Source of the DNA: DATEVL01 sp035281845
Lineage (GTDB): Bacteria > Chloroflexota > Anaerolineae > Anaerolineales > E44-bin32
Reading direction: 5' to 3'
Assembly (NCBI GenBank): GCA_035281845.1
Contig: DATEVL010000034.1
Coordinates: forward strand, 1-20,762
DNA length: 20,762 nt
Shown: positions 6,170 to 14,362 of the stretch, piece by piece
Numbering within the stretch: the stretch's first letter is position 1
How the letters are laid out: each line of letters starts with the position of its first letter
The notes under the pieces: model-generated
Seen by the model: only the letters and a program-made list of their open reading frames with translations
The model's database searches: none
Told to the model about the DNA's origin: nothing
Made by a program: the position numbers and the translations under genes

Positions 6170-8458
6170 ATGTCCCGTTACATCGCCACCCGAGCCATCC
6201 GCGGCGCCAACGCCATCGTCATGGAAGCCGACCAAATGCTGCAACGGGCGATCGCGGAGAAAGGACCCGAGACTCCGGTCGCCTTTCCCAACACCGCATA
6301 CCACCTTCCTTTGATCCTGGGCATGACGGGGCGCGAGGTCGACAAGATCGGCGACTTGCCACCGATCGTCGAGCAGGCCAAGGGCTTGCTGCATCCGGTG
6401 CCTCCCGACCGGCGTTGGACGCCCTACCTGGGCGAGACCCTCGACAGCGGCATGGCCACCCTGCTCGCCGAAGAGACGATCATGGCGCTGCGCTATGTCT
6501 ACGGGCAGCAACCCGAGCCGATGTCCGGGTTGCAGCTCACGGGAACTTCCTTCACCAGCCCGGACGAGGCGGGGGCTGACGGCCACAGTCCGGACGGCCA
6601 TCTCAACGGACCGATCGACGACATCCAGCTGCGCACCTGGGGCATCCAACTGGTCGACGGCCGAATGCCCGGCTTCGCCGCCATCGTCGGTTGCGCCAAG
6701 TCGAACGAAGTCGCCGTCAAGATCGTGCGCGAACTGCAGCGGCGCAACATCCTGACCTTCCTCTCCGGCAACGTCAATGGCCGCAGCATCATCCACCAGT
6801 TGATGGAGGAAGGCGTCGAGCTCGGCTACGACACCTACACCGTTCCTTTCGGCACCGACACCATCTCCGCCATCTACGCCCTGGGATTCGCCGTCCGGTC
6901 GGCGCTGACGTTCGGCGGGATGAAAGGCGGCCAGGCGCGCGACATCCTGATGTACAACAAGAATCGCGTCTTCGCTTTCGTCCTGGCCCTGGGGGAGGTG
7001 GATGACTTGAAGTACGCCACCGCCGCCGGGGCGATCAACTTCGGCTTCCCGGTCGTGGCCGATACGATCATCCCTGAGATCTTGCCGACCGGCGTGACGA
7101 CCTACGAGCATGTTGTGTCGATGCCCTTCAACGAGATCGCCGCCAAGGACGACTTGGAGCGCGCCGAGCGCCTGGTCCAGAAATGCATCGAAGTGCGCGG
7201 CGTGAAAGTCAAGGTCAGCGAGGTGCCGATCCCGGTGCCGTATGGTTCGGCCTTCGAGGGCGAGGTCGTCCGCAAGAACGATATGCGCGTCGAGTTCGGC
7301 GGCAAGAAGAGTCGCGCCTTCGAGTACCTGTTCATGGCCGGGCTGGACGAGGTCGAGGACGGGGTGATCGAGATCATCGGACCGAATTTCGACGATGTCG
7401 AAGCCCAGGGGGCGATGGACCTGGGGATCCTGGTGCGGGTGGCCGGACGCAAGATGGAGCGCGACTTCGAACCGGTGCTCGAGCGCCAGATCCACTATTT
7501 CATCAACGGCGCTTCGGGGATCCAGCATATCGGCCAACGCGACATCGCCTGGATCCGCATCTCGCAGGCGGCGGCCGACAAGGGTTTCAATATCAAGCAC
7601 TTCGGCGACATCTTGCACGCCCGCTTCCACGACGACTTCGGCTCGATCGTCGACAAAGTCCAGGTCACGATCGTCACCGATCCGGCAGTGCACGTCGAGT
7701 GGCTGGAGAAGGCGCGCGCCGCCTACGAGGAGCGTAACGTCCGCCTGGGCGCCATGACCGACGAGAGCGTCGACGTCTTCTACTCGTGCACCCTGTGCCA
7801 GTCGTTCGCGCCGAATCACGTGTGCATCGTCAGCCCGGAGCGGCTGGGGCTGTGCGGAGCTTACAACTGGCTCGATTGCAAGGCGTCCTTCCAGATCAAC
7901 CCGACCGGTCCCAACCAGCCCATCAAGAAGCAGTCGGCGATCGACACCGTCAAAGGCTATTACAGCGGGGTCAACGAGTTTGCCCTCGGCGCCAGCCATC
8001 AGCAGGTGCAGGAAGTCTCCATGTACTCGATCATGGAGAACCCGATGACCGCCTGCGGCTGCTTCGAGTGCATCTGCATGGTCATCCCCGAAGCCAACGG
8101 GGTGATGATCGTCAGCCGCGAGGACACCAGCATGACTCCCGCCGGCATGACCTTCTCGACGCTGGCCGGGATGGCCGGCGGCGGCCTGCAGACCCCGGGG
8201 ATCATGGGTCACGGCAAGTTCTACATCTTGAGTCCAAAGTTCGTCTCGGCCGACGGCGGTTTCAAACGCGTGGTGTGGATGTCGTCGGTGCTCAAGGAGC
8301 AGATGGCGGAGCAACTCAAGGGCGTCGCTGCGCGCGAGGGCGATCCCGATTTGATCGAGAAGATCTGCGACGAACGCGCCGCAACCGACGTCGAAGGCAC
8401 GGTGGCCTACATCACCGAGAAGCGCCATCCGGCGCTGGAGATGCCGCCGTTGATGTGA
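6170..8458 (+). CDS. acsB: CO-methylating acetyl-CoA synthase (alpha subunit)
   Basis: The protein (762 residues) condenses a methyl group from the corrinoid protein, CO from AcsA and CoA into acetyl-CoA at the Ni-Ni-[4Fe-4S] A-cluster. A-cluster ligands are intact and in exact family spacing: Cys540, Cys543, Cys552 and Cys562 (YSCTLCQSF...HVCIV...GLCGA) bind the cubane, and Cys629-Gly-Cys631 (ACGCFE) bind the distal nickel. The N-terminal domain that docks AcsA is present (YPxTAYHLP-like FPNTAYHLPLIL, GDLPPI), so this is the bacterial form, not the shorter archaeal Cdh beta. It is about 33 residues longer than the Moorella protein, mostly from a Gly/Asp/His-rich insertion near residues 125-150 (SFTSPDEAGADGHSPDGHLN). 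ATG at 6170 has GAGGAGG 7 bases upstream. It follows acsA with repeat copy B between them. Confidence 0.98.
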   Translation: MSRYIATRAIRGANAIVMEADQMLQRAIAEKGPETPVAFPNTAYHLPLILGMTGREVDKIGDLPPIVEQAKGLLHPVPPDRRWTPYLGETLDSGMATLLAEETIMALRYVYGQQPEPMSGLQLTGTSFTSPDEAGADGHSPDGHLNGPIDDIQLRTWGIQLVDGRMPGFAAIVGCAKSNEVAVKIVRELQRRNILTFLSGNVNGRSIIHQLMEEGVELGYDTYTVPFGTDTISAIYALGFAVRSALTFGGMKGGQARDILMYNKNRVFAFVLALGEVDDLKYATAAGAINFGFPVVADTIIPEILPTGVTTYEHVVSMPFNEIAAKDDLERAERLVQKCIEVRGVKVKVSEVPIPVPYGSAFEGEVVRKNDMRVEFGGKKSRAFEYLFMAGLDEVEDGVIEIIGPNFDDVEAQGAMDLGILVRVAGRKMERDFEPVLERQIHYFINGASGIQHIGQRDIAWIRISQAAADKGFNIKHFGDILHARFHDDFGSIVDKVQVTIVTDPAVHVEWLEKARAAYEERNVRLGAMTDESVDVFYSCTLCQSFAPNHVCIVSPERLGLCGAYNWLDCKASFQINPTGPNQPIKKQSAIDTVKGYYSGVNEFALGASHQQVQEVSMYSIMENPMTACGCFECICMVIPEANGVMIVSREDTSMTPAGMTFSTLAGMAGGGLQTPGIMGHGKFYILSPKFVSADGGFKRVVWMSSVLKEQMAEQLKGVAAREGDPDLIEKICDERAATDVEGTVAYITEKRHPALEMPPLM

Positions 8459-8483
8459 GGCATCACTTCGATGCTGTTCCGAT

Positions 8484-8683
8484 CCCTCCCCCACCCCTTC
8501 CCCTCCCCCGGCATGGACGGATCCTTGCTGTCTGCGATCACCGCCGGGGGAGGGAATGGTTTTTCAGGAAGGGGGGAGAGGCTCCGCCCCTCCCCCCTTC
8601 CTGAAAGAAACCTCCCCCTCTCCGCCCAAGGCGATGTGGCGAGGATCCGCGCTCAGGGGCAGAGAGGGGGCCGGGGGGTGAGG
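8484..8683 (+). repeat. Three-hairpin GC-rich intergenic element, copy C
   Basis: It lies between acsB and acsD. Hairpin 1 is CCCTCCCCCGGC at 8501-8512 with 8543-8554 (12 bp, 30-base loop). The core pairs 8562-8578 with 8590-8606 (17 bp), extended past one mismatch by GGC/GCC around a TCC loop. Hairpin 3 pairs 8614-8626 with 8658-8670 (13 bp, one mismatch, 31-base loop). It has the same order and polarity as copies B and D. Its core sequence differs from A and B in several places, but changes occur on both arms so pairing is kept. Confidence 0.82.
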
Positions 8684-8723
8684 ATGGAGTCTGCCCCACG
8701 TAAGGGGCCAGAGGAGTGCTTCC

Positions 8724-9686
8724 ATGACGATTGAACTCCATAAAGAGAAATCCACCGGCTCGGTCCGCACCGTGACGATCGGCGCCACGAAGGATCAGGG
8801 GGGCACCCGCGCTCGCACGCTGACCCTCGGCGGCGAGACGGCGCTGCCCTTCCTCGCCTTCGAAGGGGCCTTCCCGAATCGTCCGGCGCTCGCACTGGAG
8901 ATCCGCGATCGAAAACCCGACGACTGGTCGCCTCTGCTCTATCAGGCGTGGGGCGAAGCGATGCAAGATCCGGCCGACTGGGCCCGGGCCGCCGAGGCCG
9001 CCGGTGCCGACTTGATCTACCTGGTCCTGAGCCCCACCCAGGCCGGCGGTTCGCAGAACGTAGCCGCTGCGTCCCGCGCCGTCGTTCGCAAGGTACTTCA
9101 GGCCACCGGCCTGCCGCTGGCCGTGGTCGGTCCCGGGCAGGCCGACCTCGACAATGAGTTGATCGTCGCCGTCGCCGAGGAGGCCAAGGGCGAGCGGCTG
9201 CTCATCGGCATCTGCGAAGACAAGAACTACCGCACGATTGTCGCCGCCGCCCTGGCCAACGACCACCTGGTTCAGTCCAAGACTCCGATGGACGTCAACC
9301 TCTCAAAGCAGCTGGTCATCTTGATTCACGACATGGGCCTGCCGCTCGAGCGCATCGTGATGGACCCGACGACCGGCGCGCTGGGCTACGGCATCGAGTA
9401 CGGCTACTCCGTGATGGAGCGCCTGAGGTTGGCCGCGCTCCAGGGCGACTCGATGACCCAACAGCCGATGCTGGTCAACCCGGGCGAAGAGGGTTGGAAG
9501 GTGAAGGAGTCGAAAGTCGGGGAGGGTGTTCCGGCGGCGTGGGGCGACTGGAGTCGACGAGCTCTGAATTGGGAAGCCTTGACGGCCGCCACCCTGCTTC
9601 ATTCCGGAGCGGACCTGCTCGTACTCCGCCATCCGGAGACCCTTCGCCGTCTGCGGCTGGTGATCGACGATTTGGTGGCCGCATAA
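8724..9686 (+). CDS. acsD: Corrinoid/iron-sulfur protein small subunit (acetyl-CoA synthase delta)
   Basis: The protein (320 residues) is the TIM-barrel small subunit of the corrinoid/iron-sulfur protein, which carries the methyl group from AcsE to AcsB on cobalamin bound at the interface with AcsC. Family features are the start (TVTIGATKDQGGTRARTLTLGGETALPFL), NRPALALEIRDRKPDDW, DPADWARAAEAAGADLIYLVLSPTQ, the DNELI segment and VMDPTTGALGYGIEYGYSVMERLRLAAL. Length equals the usual 310-325. ATG at 8724 has GAGGAG about 8 bases upstream. It is followed 49 bases later by acsC, with a short hairpin between. The order acsD-acsC is the reverse of that in Moorella (acsC-acsD). No anomalies were seen. 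Confidence 0.97.
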   Translation: MTIELHKEKSTGSVRTVTIGATKDQGGTRARTLTLGGETALPFLAFEGAFPNRPALALEIRDRKPDDWSPLLYQAWGEAMQDPADWARAAEAAGADLIYLVLSPTQAGGSQNVAAASRAVVRKVLQATGLPLAVVGPGQADLDNELIVAVAEEAKGERLLIGICEDKNYRTIVAAALANDHLVQSKTPMDVNLSKQLVILIHDMGLPLERIVMDPTTGALGYGIEYGYSVMERLRLAALQGDSMTQQPMLVNPGEEGWKVKESKVGEGVPAAWGDWSRRALNWEALTAATLLHSGADLLVLRHPETLRRLRLVIDDLVAA

Positions 9687-9698
9687 CCCTCACCCCTT

Positions 9699-9722
9699 CC
9701 CCTCTCCCTTGCGGGAGAGGGG
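9699..9722 (+). repeat. Short GC hairpin between acsD and acsC
   Basis: CCCCTCTCCC at 9699-9708 and GGGAGAGGGG at 9713-9722 form a perfect 10-bp stem with a TTGC loop, 3 bases before the acsC ribosome-binding site. The preceding CCCTCACCCCTTCCCC resembles the ends of the larger three-hairpin elements, so this may be a minimal relative. There is no T-run after it. It could tune translation or RNA stability of acsC relative to acsD; this is inference. Confidence 0.65.
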
Positions 9723-9735
9723 TGCGGAGGTACAG

Positions 9736-11085
9736 ATGCCGCTAACGGGTCTCGAAATCTACAAGCTCCTGCCGCAGACGAACTGCAAGGAATGCGGCTA
9801 CCCCACCTGCCTGGCCTTCGCCATGAAGCTGGCCGCCAAGCAGGCCGAGCTGAAGGGTTGTCCCTATGTCAGCGAGGAATCCAAAGCCAAACTCGAAGCG
9901 GCCTCGGCGCCGCCTATCCGTCTGATCCAGGTCGGCGGCGCCCAGCACCGCCTCGAGGTCGGCAGCGAGACCGTCCTCTTCCGCCACGAGAAAACCTTCT
10001 ACCATCGCCCCGGACTGTTCCTGCGGCTGCGCGATACCGAGGGCACGGAAGCCATCAAGAAGAAGGCGGCCGAGGCCGACGCCTTCCAAGTGGATTACGT
10101 CGGTATCAGCCTGGGGCTGGATGGATTCGCCGTCGAGGCCGCCTCGGGGGATCCGTCCGCGTTCGCCGCCGCGATCGGCGCGGTACGCTCGGCAAGCCGA
10201 AAGCCGCTGATCTTGATCGCCGCCGCACCGGATCTGATGAAGGCCGGGATCGCCGCCTGCGGCGGGACAAGGCCCCTGTTGCACGCCGCCACGGCCGACA
10301 ACGCGGCGGCCATGGCCGATCTCGCGCGTGAGGCCAAGGCCCCGCTCGTTGCCCAGGCCGACGCCTTCGACGCGCTGGCGGAACTCACGCAGAAGCTGAT
10401 CGCCGCCGGGGTCGAGGAGCTCGTGCTCGATCCGATGGTCCACGGCTATCGCGGTTCGCTGCATGCCCTCACTCACCTGCGCCGGTTGGCGCTGCGGAAG
10501 AACTTCCGGCCGCTGGGTTATCCCATCCTAACCTTCCCCGGCGCCGGGGGCGGAGCCGATGAGCCCTTGCTGGCGGCGGAACACATCACCAAGTACGCCG
10601 GGTTCATCGTGCTCGAGTCCTTCGACCCGGCCACGCTCTACCCGTTGCTCGTCTTGCGCCAGAACATTTACACCGACCCGCAGAAGCCGATCCAGGTCCA
10701 GCCGGGCGTCTACGAGATCAATGCCCCCGACGGCAAGGCACCGGTGCTCGTCACGACCAACTTCTCGATCACCTACTTCTCCGTCGCCAATGAGGTCGAG
10801 GGCTCAGGCTGGCCGGCGTGGTTGGTCGTGGCCGACGCCGAAGGGATGAGCGTGCTGACCGCGTGGGCCGCCGGCAAGTTCGATGCCGAGCGCATCGCCA
10901 AATCCGTCAAGGGCTTTGGCGTCGCTGAGAAGGTCGGGCATCAACGCTTGATCATCCCCGGGCAGGTGGCCGTGCTATCCGGCGAGCTCGAAGAGGAACT
11001 CCCAGGCTGGCAGATCATGGTCGGACCACGCGAGGCGGTCGACATCGGATCGTTCCTCAAGGCAATGTGGCCGGACGGGAAATGA
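9736..11085 (+). CDS. acsC: Corrinoid/iron-sulfur protein large subunit (acetyl-CoA synthase gamma)
   Basis: The 449-residue large subunit carries a low-potential [4Fe-4S] cluster used in reductive activation of cobalt and a C-terminal corrinoid-binding domain. The N-terminal cluster motif is Cys17, Cys20, Cys25 and Cys42 (TNCKECGYPTCLAF...LKGCPYV). A TIM-barrel part follows (VDYVGISLGLDGFAVEAAS, LILIAAAPDLMKAGI, ELVLDPMVHGYRGS). The C-terminal cobalamin domain is recognisable from VLVTTNFSITYFSVANEVE, VADAEGMSVLTAWAAGKFDAE and RLIIPGQVAVLSGELEEELPGW. I chose ATG 9736 because GGAGG sits 5 bases upstream and family similarity begins at once (PLTGLEIYKLLPQTNC); a TTG at 9709 would add nine residues encoded by the hairpin. 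It is intact and of standard length, downstream of acsD. Confidence 0.97.
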   Translation: MPLTGLEIYKLLPQTNCKECGYPTCLAFAMKLAAKQAELKGCPYVSEESKAKLEAASAPPIRLIQVGGAQHRLEVGSETVLFRHEKTFYHRPGLFLRLRDTEGTEAIKKKAAEADAFQVDYVGISLGLDGFAVEAASGDPSAFAAAIGAVRSASRKPLILIAAAPDLMKAGIAACGGTRPLLHAATADNAAAMADLAREAKAPLVAQADAFDALAELTQKLIAAGVEELVLDPMVHGYRGSLHALTHLRRLALRKNFRPLGYPILTFPGAGGGADEPLLAAEHITKYAGFIVLESFDPATLYPLLVLRQNIYTDPQKPIQVQPGVYEINAPDGKAPVLVTTNFSITYFSVANEVEGSGWPAWLVVADAEGMSVLTAWAAGKFDAERIAKSVKGFGVAEKVGHQRLIIPGQVAVLSGELEEELPGWQIMVGPREAVDIGSFLKAMWPDGK

Positions 11086-11101
11086 AGGAAGGGGGCACGC
11101 C

Positions 11102-11791
11102 GTGAGGAGTCTCGGGGTCAGGCTGGCCGGTTCCGCCGCGGCGCTCATCGTCCCACTACTCATCGCCGCCTTGGCCTGCGGCACCAGCGCTCCGCCGCAG
11201 TCGGTAGGACCCGTCCCTTCGTTCACCCTACCCCCCGAATGGACGCCAACCGGCGGTGTCCCGGCAGCGTCGGTCGCCGGTTGGACGACGTTCACCGGGA
11301 ATGGGGTCGAACTGATGCTCCCGCCATCGTACGAAGGCGGCGACCCGACGGCCCTGGCTCAGGAACTAGGCGACTTACTGGACGAGGTTCCCGAGTACGC
11401 CTCGATCGCCGAAGCCATCCGCCAGAGTCCCACCGGGTACCGTTTGCTCACCATCGACCCGACCAACGACTCGATCGTGACCGTCACGGCGCGCGACGTC
11501 CCGGCCGAACTCTCGATGTCGGAGTACGTCGACGCGATCGGCGCGGCGATCGTCGAGCAGGTTCCGGGGACGTCCATCATCCAGAAGGGAGTGATTCCCT
11601 TCCGCGACGGAGAGGCCAGTTGGCTTCTCCTCGAATTCGTTTCCGGGGATGCCGTCTCCTGGCAACTGAGTTATGGCGTTCGCCAGGGCGCGCAGGTGTG
11701 GAACTTCAATTACGGCGCCGCTCAGGAGGACTATCCGCAACTGCAGCCTGTCTTCGATCAGAGCCTGCAGACTGTTCGGTTCCTGCCCTGA
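11102..11791 (+). CDS. Predicted lipoprotein with PsbP/DcrB-like domain
   Basis: A GTG start at 11102, with AGGAAGGGGG about 7 bases upstream and 16 bases after acsC, gives 229 residues. Residues 1-26 look like a lipoprotein signal peptide (basic start, AAALIVPLLIAALAC), with Cys26 as the likely lipidated residue, although the lipobox has Ala instead of Leu at -3. A Pro/Ser-rich linker (residues 28-58) leads to a domain of about 165 residues (WTTFTGNGVELMLPPSYEGGDP to FNYGAAQEDYPQL...FDQSLQTVRFLP) that resembles the Mog1/PsbP/DcrB-type lipoproteins common in Chloroflexota. It would be anchored outside the cell, which is odd inside an operon for cytoplasmic enzymes. Function unknown; a hitchhiking gene is as likely as a real link. 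Fold call is moderate confidence. Confidence 0.72.
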   Translation: MRSLGVRLAGSAAALIVPLLIAALACGTSAPPQSVGPVPSFTLPPEWTPTGGVPAASVAGWTTFTGNGVELMLPPSYEGGDPTALAQELGDLLDEVPEYASIAEAIRQSPTGYRLLTIDPTNDSIVTVTARDVPAELSMSEYVDAIGAAIVEQVPGTSIIQKGVIPFRDGEASWLLLEFVSGDAVSWQLSYGVRQGAQVWNFNYGAAQEDYPQLQPVFDQSLQTVRFLP

Positions 11792-11825
11792 CTCCACCGA
11801 AGGGCAGCCGCAGGAGGAGAGAGAG

Positions 11826-12092
11826 ATGACCCTCCGTTTGAGCACCATCCCGCGCGACCCCTACCTCGGCTACGAGCCGCAGCGTGTGGCGCGCTGGGCT
11901 GCCGCCTGCCTGCAATGTCTTCCGCCGGCGCCCTGCACCCAGGCCTGCCGGCGGAAGGCCGACATTCCCACCGTGATGCGCCTGGCGGGCCAGGCAGCCT
12001 GCGAAGGGTTGGCGCTCCCGCGCTGGTTCATGGAGCGCGACGAAGTCGAGGCCGCCCGGATCAGCGACGCCATCACGGATGCATACAGCTAG
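11826..12092 (+). CDS. Small [4Fe-4S] protein, Fer4_20 / GltD N-terminus-like
   Basis: A short protein of 88 residues starts at ATG 11826 behind a strong CAGGAGGAGAG site; a longer upstream reading frame overlaps the lipoprotein gene and lacks such a site. Its centre reads ACLQCLPPAPCTQACRRKAD followed by IPTVMRLA, so Cys28, Cys31, Cys37 and Cys41 are spaced C-x2-C-x5-C-x3-C. This resembles the N-terminal Fe-S region (Fer4_20) of glutamate synthase small subunit and dihydropyrimidine dehydrogenase, where the pattern ends in CP and is followed by DIP. Here Pro is replaced by Arg, and the FAD/NAD domains are absent. In those enzymes the domain relays electrons from a flavin. A stand-alone version between acsC and acsV could be an electron carrier for cobalt activation or CODH, which is inference. 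Confidence 0.75.
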   Translation: MTLRLSTIPRDPYLGYEPQRVARWAAACLQCLPPAPCTQACRRKADIPTVMRLAGQAACEGLALPRWFMERDEVEAARISDAITDAYS

Positions 12093-12160
12093 ACGTCGAA
12101 ATGCGAGGGGATTTCGTCCCCAACGGTCACATGAAAATCTGCGTCACCTGCGCCTCTTCT

Positions 12161-12388
12161 TCCCCCACCCCCAGCCCCTCGCGGAGCACCCCTGTGGGGC
12201 TCCCCCGCATTGTTGAGGGTCCTCATTCCACGTCAACGTGTGCGGGGGAGGGGGAGGTTTTTCAAAGGGGGAAGGGGGCAGTCTTGCCGCCCCCTTCCCC
12301 CCTTGAGTACCTCTTCCCCCCTCTCCGCCAAGACGCAATCGGTAGGTGCGCGCCTTTCATGGCGGAGAGGGGGGCGAGGTGGGTGAGG
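12161..12388 (+). repeat. Three-hairpin GC-rich intergenic element, copy D
   Basis: It lies between the small Fe-S protein gene and acsV. Hairpin 1 pairs CTCCCCCGCA at 12200-12209 with 12241-12250 (10 bp, 31-base loop). The core pairs 12262-12279 with 12289-12306 (18 bp, one mismatch, 9-base loop). Hairpin 3 pairs 12316-12329 with 12361-12374 (14 bp perfect, 31-base loop). Polarity is as in B and C, and it ends in GGTGGGTGAGG. The rest of the 349-base gap (12093-12441) holds a small GGGGA/TCCCC stem at 12107-12121 and no gene that I can support. Confidence 0.82.
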
Positions 12389-12441
12389 CGGCGTCAGCGA
12401 CGGGCAGCGGTCGTGAGCCCTCGGCGGACGGGTCGACGCTG

Positions 12442-14358
12442 ATGGCAACCCACCGGGTCACGCTCCTGCCTGCCGGCACAACGGTCGAGCTCCCCACCGG
12501 GGCTCTGATCGTCGAAGCCGCGCAGAAAGCGGGGATCGAAGTGGCCCAGCCGTGCGGCGGGCAGGGACGCTGCGGCCGGTGTTCGGTGCACGTCGAGGGG
12601 GTGGGCTTCCGCCGCCGCTCCGCGCTGCGCCTCTCCTCCGCCGACCTGGATGCCGGTTACGCCCTGGCCTGCCAGACCGTCGTCGAAGGTGATCTGCGCA
12701 TCTCGTTCCCGCCGCCTGAGACTCTCCAACGCATGCTCGTCACCGATCGCGTGGTGGCGCGCGAGGAACTTCCTTTCTCGTACGACCCGACGAGCATGCA
12801 ATCGCTGCGCGTGCTGCAGGTGACGCTGCCGGAGCCGTCGTTGCTGGACAGTCGCGACGACCTGGCGCGCCTCCTGGCCGGCCTCGCCGACGCAGGACAC
12901 TTTCCGATCGACGTCCCCCTCCCCGTCCTGCGTCGGCTGGGGTCGGACCTGCGGCTTACGCAATGGCAGCCGTGGGTCGTGCTCCAGCAAGGAACCGGCC
13001 CGGCGCGGATCGTGCAAATCAGCGCAATGCCGCCGCGTCTCCTCGGCCTGGCTATCGACATCGGCACCACCACCGTCAGCGCTGAGCTCGTCGACCTGGC
13101 AACGGGAGAGACGTTGGCATCGACGGCCGAATACAACGAGCAGATCGCTCGTGGCGAAGACGTCATCAGTCGAATCATCTATGCCTCGAAGGACGACGGG
13201 CTCGAGGATCTAGGCCGTTTGGTCCGCCGAACCGTGGGCGCTTTGCTCGAACGGATCCAACGCCGCACCGGCCTCGACTCGTCGAGCATCCTCAAAGTCA
13301 CGGTCGCCGGCAACACGACGATGACCCATCTCTTCCTCGGCCTGCCTCCGGCGACGGTTCGGTTGGCGCCGTATGTTCCCGCCGTCCACCACCCGCCCAC
13401 CTACACCGCCGTCGAACTCGAGCTTCCGGTCCATCCGATGGCCTCGGTCGATGTCCTGCCTGGAGTGGCATCGTACATCGGCGCCGATATCACCGCCGGC
13501 ACCTACGCCGCCGGACTGGCTACGACCGATCGCCTGACGCTATTCATCGATGTCGGCACCAACGGAGAAATCGTCCTAGGCGGGCGCGACTGGCTCGTCG
13601 CCTGCGCCTGTTCGGCCGGGCCCGCCTTCGAAGGTGCCGGCGTGGTGGACGGGATGCGCGCCACCGAAGGGGCGATCGAGGAAGTGTGGGTCCATTCCGG
13701 GACCTGCGAGCCGACGATCCGGGTCATCGGCGGAGGGCGGCCGCGCGGGCTATGTGGATCGGCGCTGATCTCGCTCCTGGCCGAGCTCTTCGTCACGGGC
13801 GTGCTCGACCGCGGCGGCAATTTCAAACTCGACCTGGGGACCCCGCGCCTTCGGTCGGGCGAACATGGTCCGGAGTACGTCGTCGCCTGGCCGGACGAGA
13901 CGGCCACCGGTCGTGCCATTGTCCTGACCAAGGTCGATGTCGACAACCTGATGCGGGCCAAGGCCGCCATCTATGCGGGGTTCAGCGTGCTGGCCTCGAG
14001 CGTGGGTGTCGAGCTGGCCGACGTCCAGCAAGTGCTCATCGCCGGCGCCTTCGGCAAGTACATCAATGTCGAAAAAGCGGTTCAAATCGGGTTGCTGCCC
14101 GATTTGCCATGGGATCGATTCCAGTTTCTCGGAAACACTTCGCTGCGCGGCGCGCGGCTGGCCCTGCTTTCGCAAGCGGCGCGCGACTCCGTCGTTGACC
14201 TGGCCCGCCGCATGACCTACGTCGAGCTTTCCGCCGACAACACCTTCTACGATGCTTTCACCGCGGCGCTCTTTCTGCCGCATACCGAGATTCGGCGGTT
14301 TCCCAGCGTGGCCGAGGTCTGGGAGCGCCAGAACGGCAGGCCGGAGCCGGTGGTCTGA
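12442..14358 (+). CDS. acsV: Reductive activator of corrinoid/iron-sulfur protein (RACo)
   Basis: This ATP-dependent reductase (638 residues) restores inactive Co(II) in AcsCD to Co(I). The N-terminal [2Fe-2S] ferredoxin domain has Cys38, Cys44, Cys47 (CGGQGRCGRC) and Cys77 (YALACQT). A linker leads to the C-terminal actin-like ATPase (ASKHA) domain: phosphate-1 loop AIDIGTTTVSAELV, VAGNTTMTHLFLGL, phosphate-2 loop FIDVGTNGEIVLG, the CACSAGPAFEGAG segment and the adenosine-type motif IAGAFGKYINVEKA. Length matches characterised RACo proteins of about 630-640. The start at ATG 12442 gives the normal ferredoxin N-terminus, but its ribosome site is weak (GGACGGG), so the frame open upstream through repeat D should not be taken as coding. 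The radical SAM gene follows after 4 bases, implying coupling. Confidence 0.96.
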   Translation: MATHRVTLLPAGTTVELPTGALIVEAAQKAGIEVAQPCGGQGRCGRCSVHVEGVGFRRRSALRLSSADLDAGYALACQTVVEGDLRISFPPPETLQRMLVTDRVVAREELPFSYDPTSMQSLRVLQVTLPEPSLLDSRDDLARLLAGLADAGHFPIDVPLPVLRRLGSDLRLTQWQPWVVLQQGTGPARIVQISAMPPRLLGLAIDIGTTTVSAELVDLATGETLASTAEYNEQIARGEDVISRIIYASKDDGLEDLGRLVRRTVGALLERIQRRTGLDSSSILKVTVAGNTTMTHLFLGLPPATVRLAPYVPAVHHPPTYTAVELELPVHPMASVDVLPGVASYIGADITAGTYAAGLATTDRLTLFIDVGTNGEIVLGGRDWLVACACSAGPAFEGAGVVDGMRATEGAIEEVWVHSGTCEPTIRVIGGGRPRGLCGSALISLLAELFVTGVLDRGGNFKLDLGTPRLRSGEHGPEYVVAWPDETATGRAIVLTKVDVDNLMRAKAAIYAGFSVLASSVGVELADVQQVLIAGAFGKYINVEKAVQIGLLPDLPWDRFQFLGNTSLRGARLALLSQAARDSVVDLARRMTYVELSADNTFYDAFTAALFLPHTEIRRFPSVAEVWERQNGRPEPVV

Positions 14359-14362
14359 GGCC

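Noticed and set aside
6164..8494. Very long open frame on the minus strand opposite acsB (776 codons), and similar ones opposite acsA, the radical SAM and toroid genes, and malic enzyme
   Set aside because: They mirror the high-GC codon pattern of the plus-strand genes, show no family motifs, and the plus-strand genes have complete active sites and ribosome sites.
3216..12388. CRISPR array
   Set aside because: The repeats are about 200 bases long, palindromic in three parts and kilobases apart, with no regular spacers and no cas genes.
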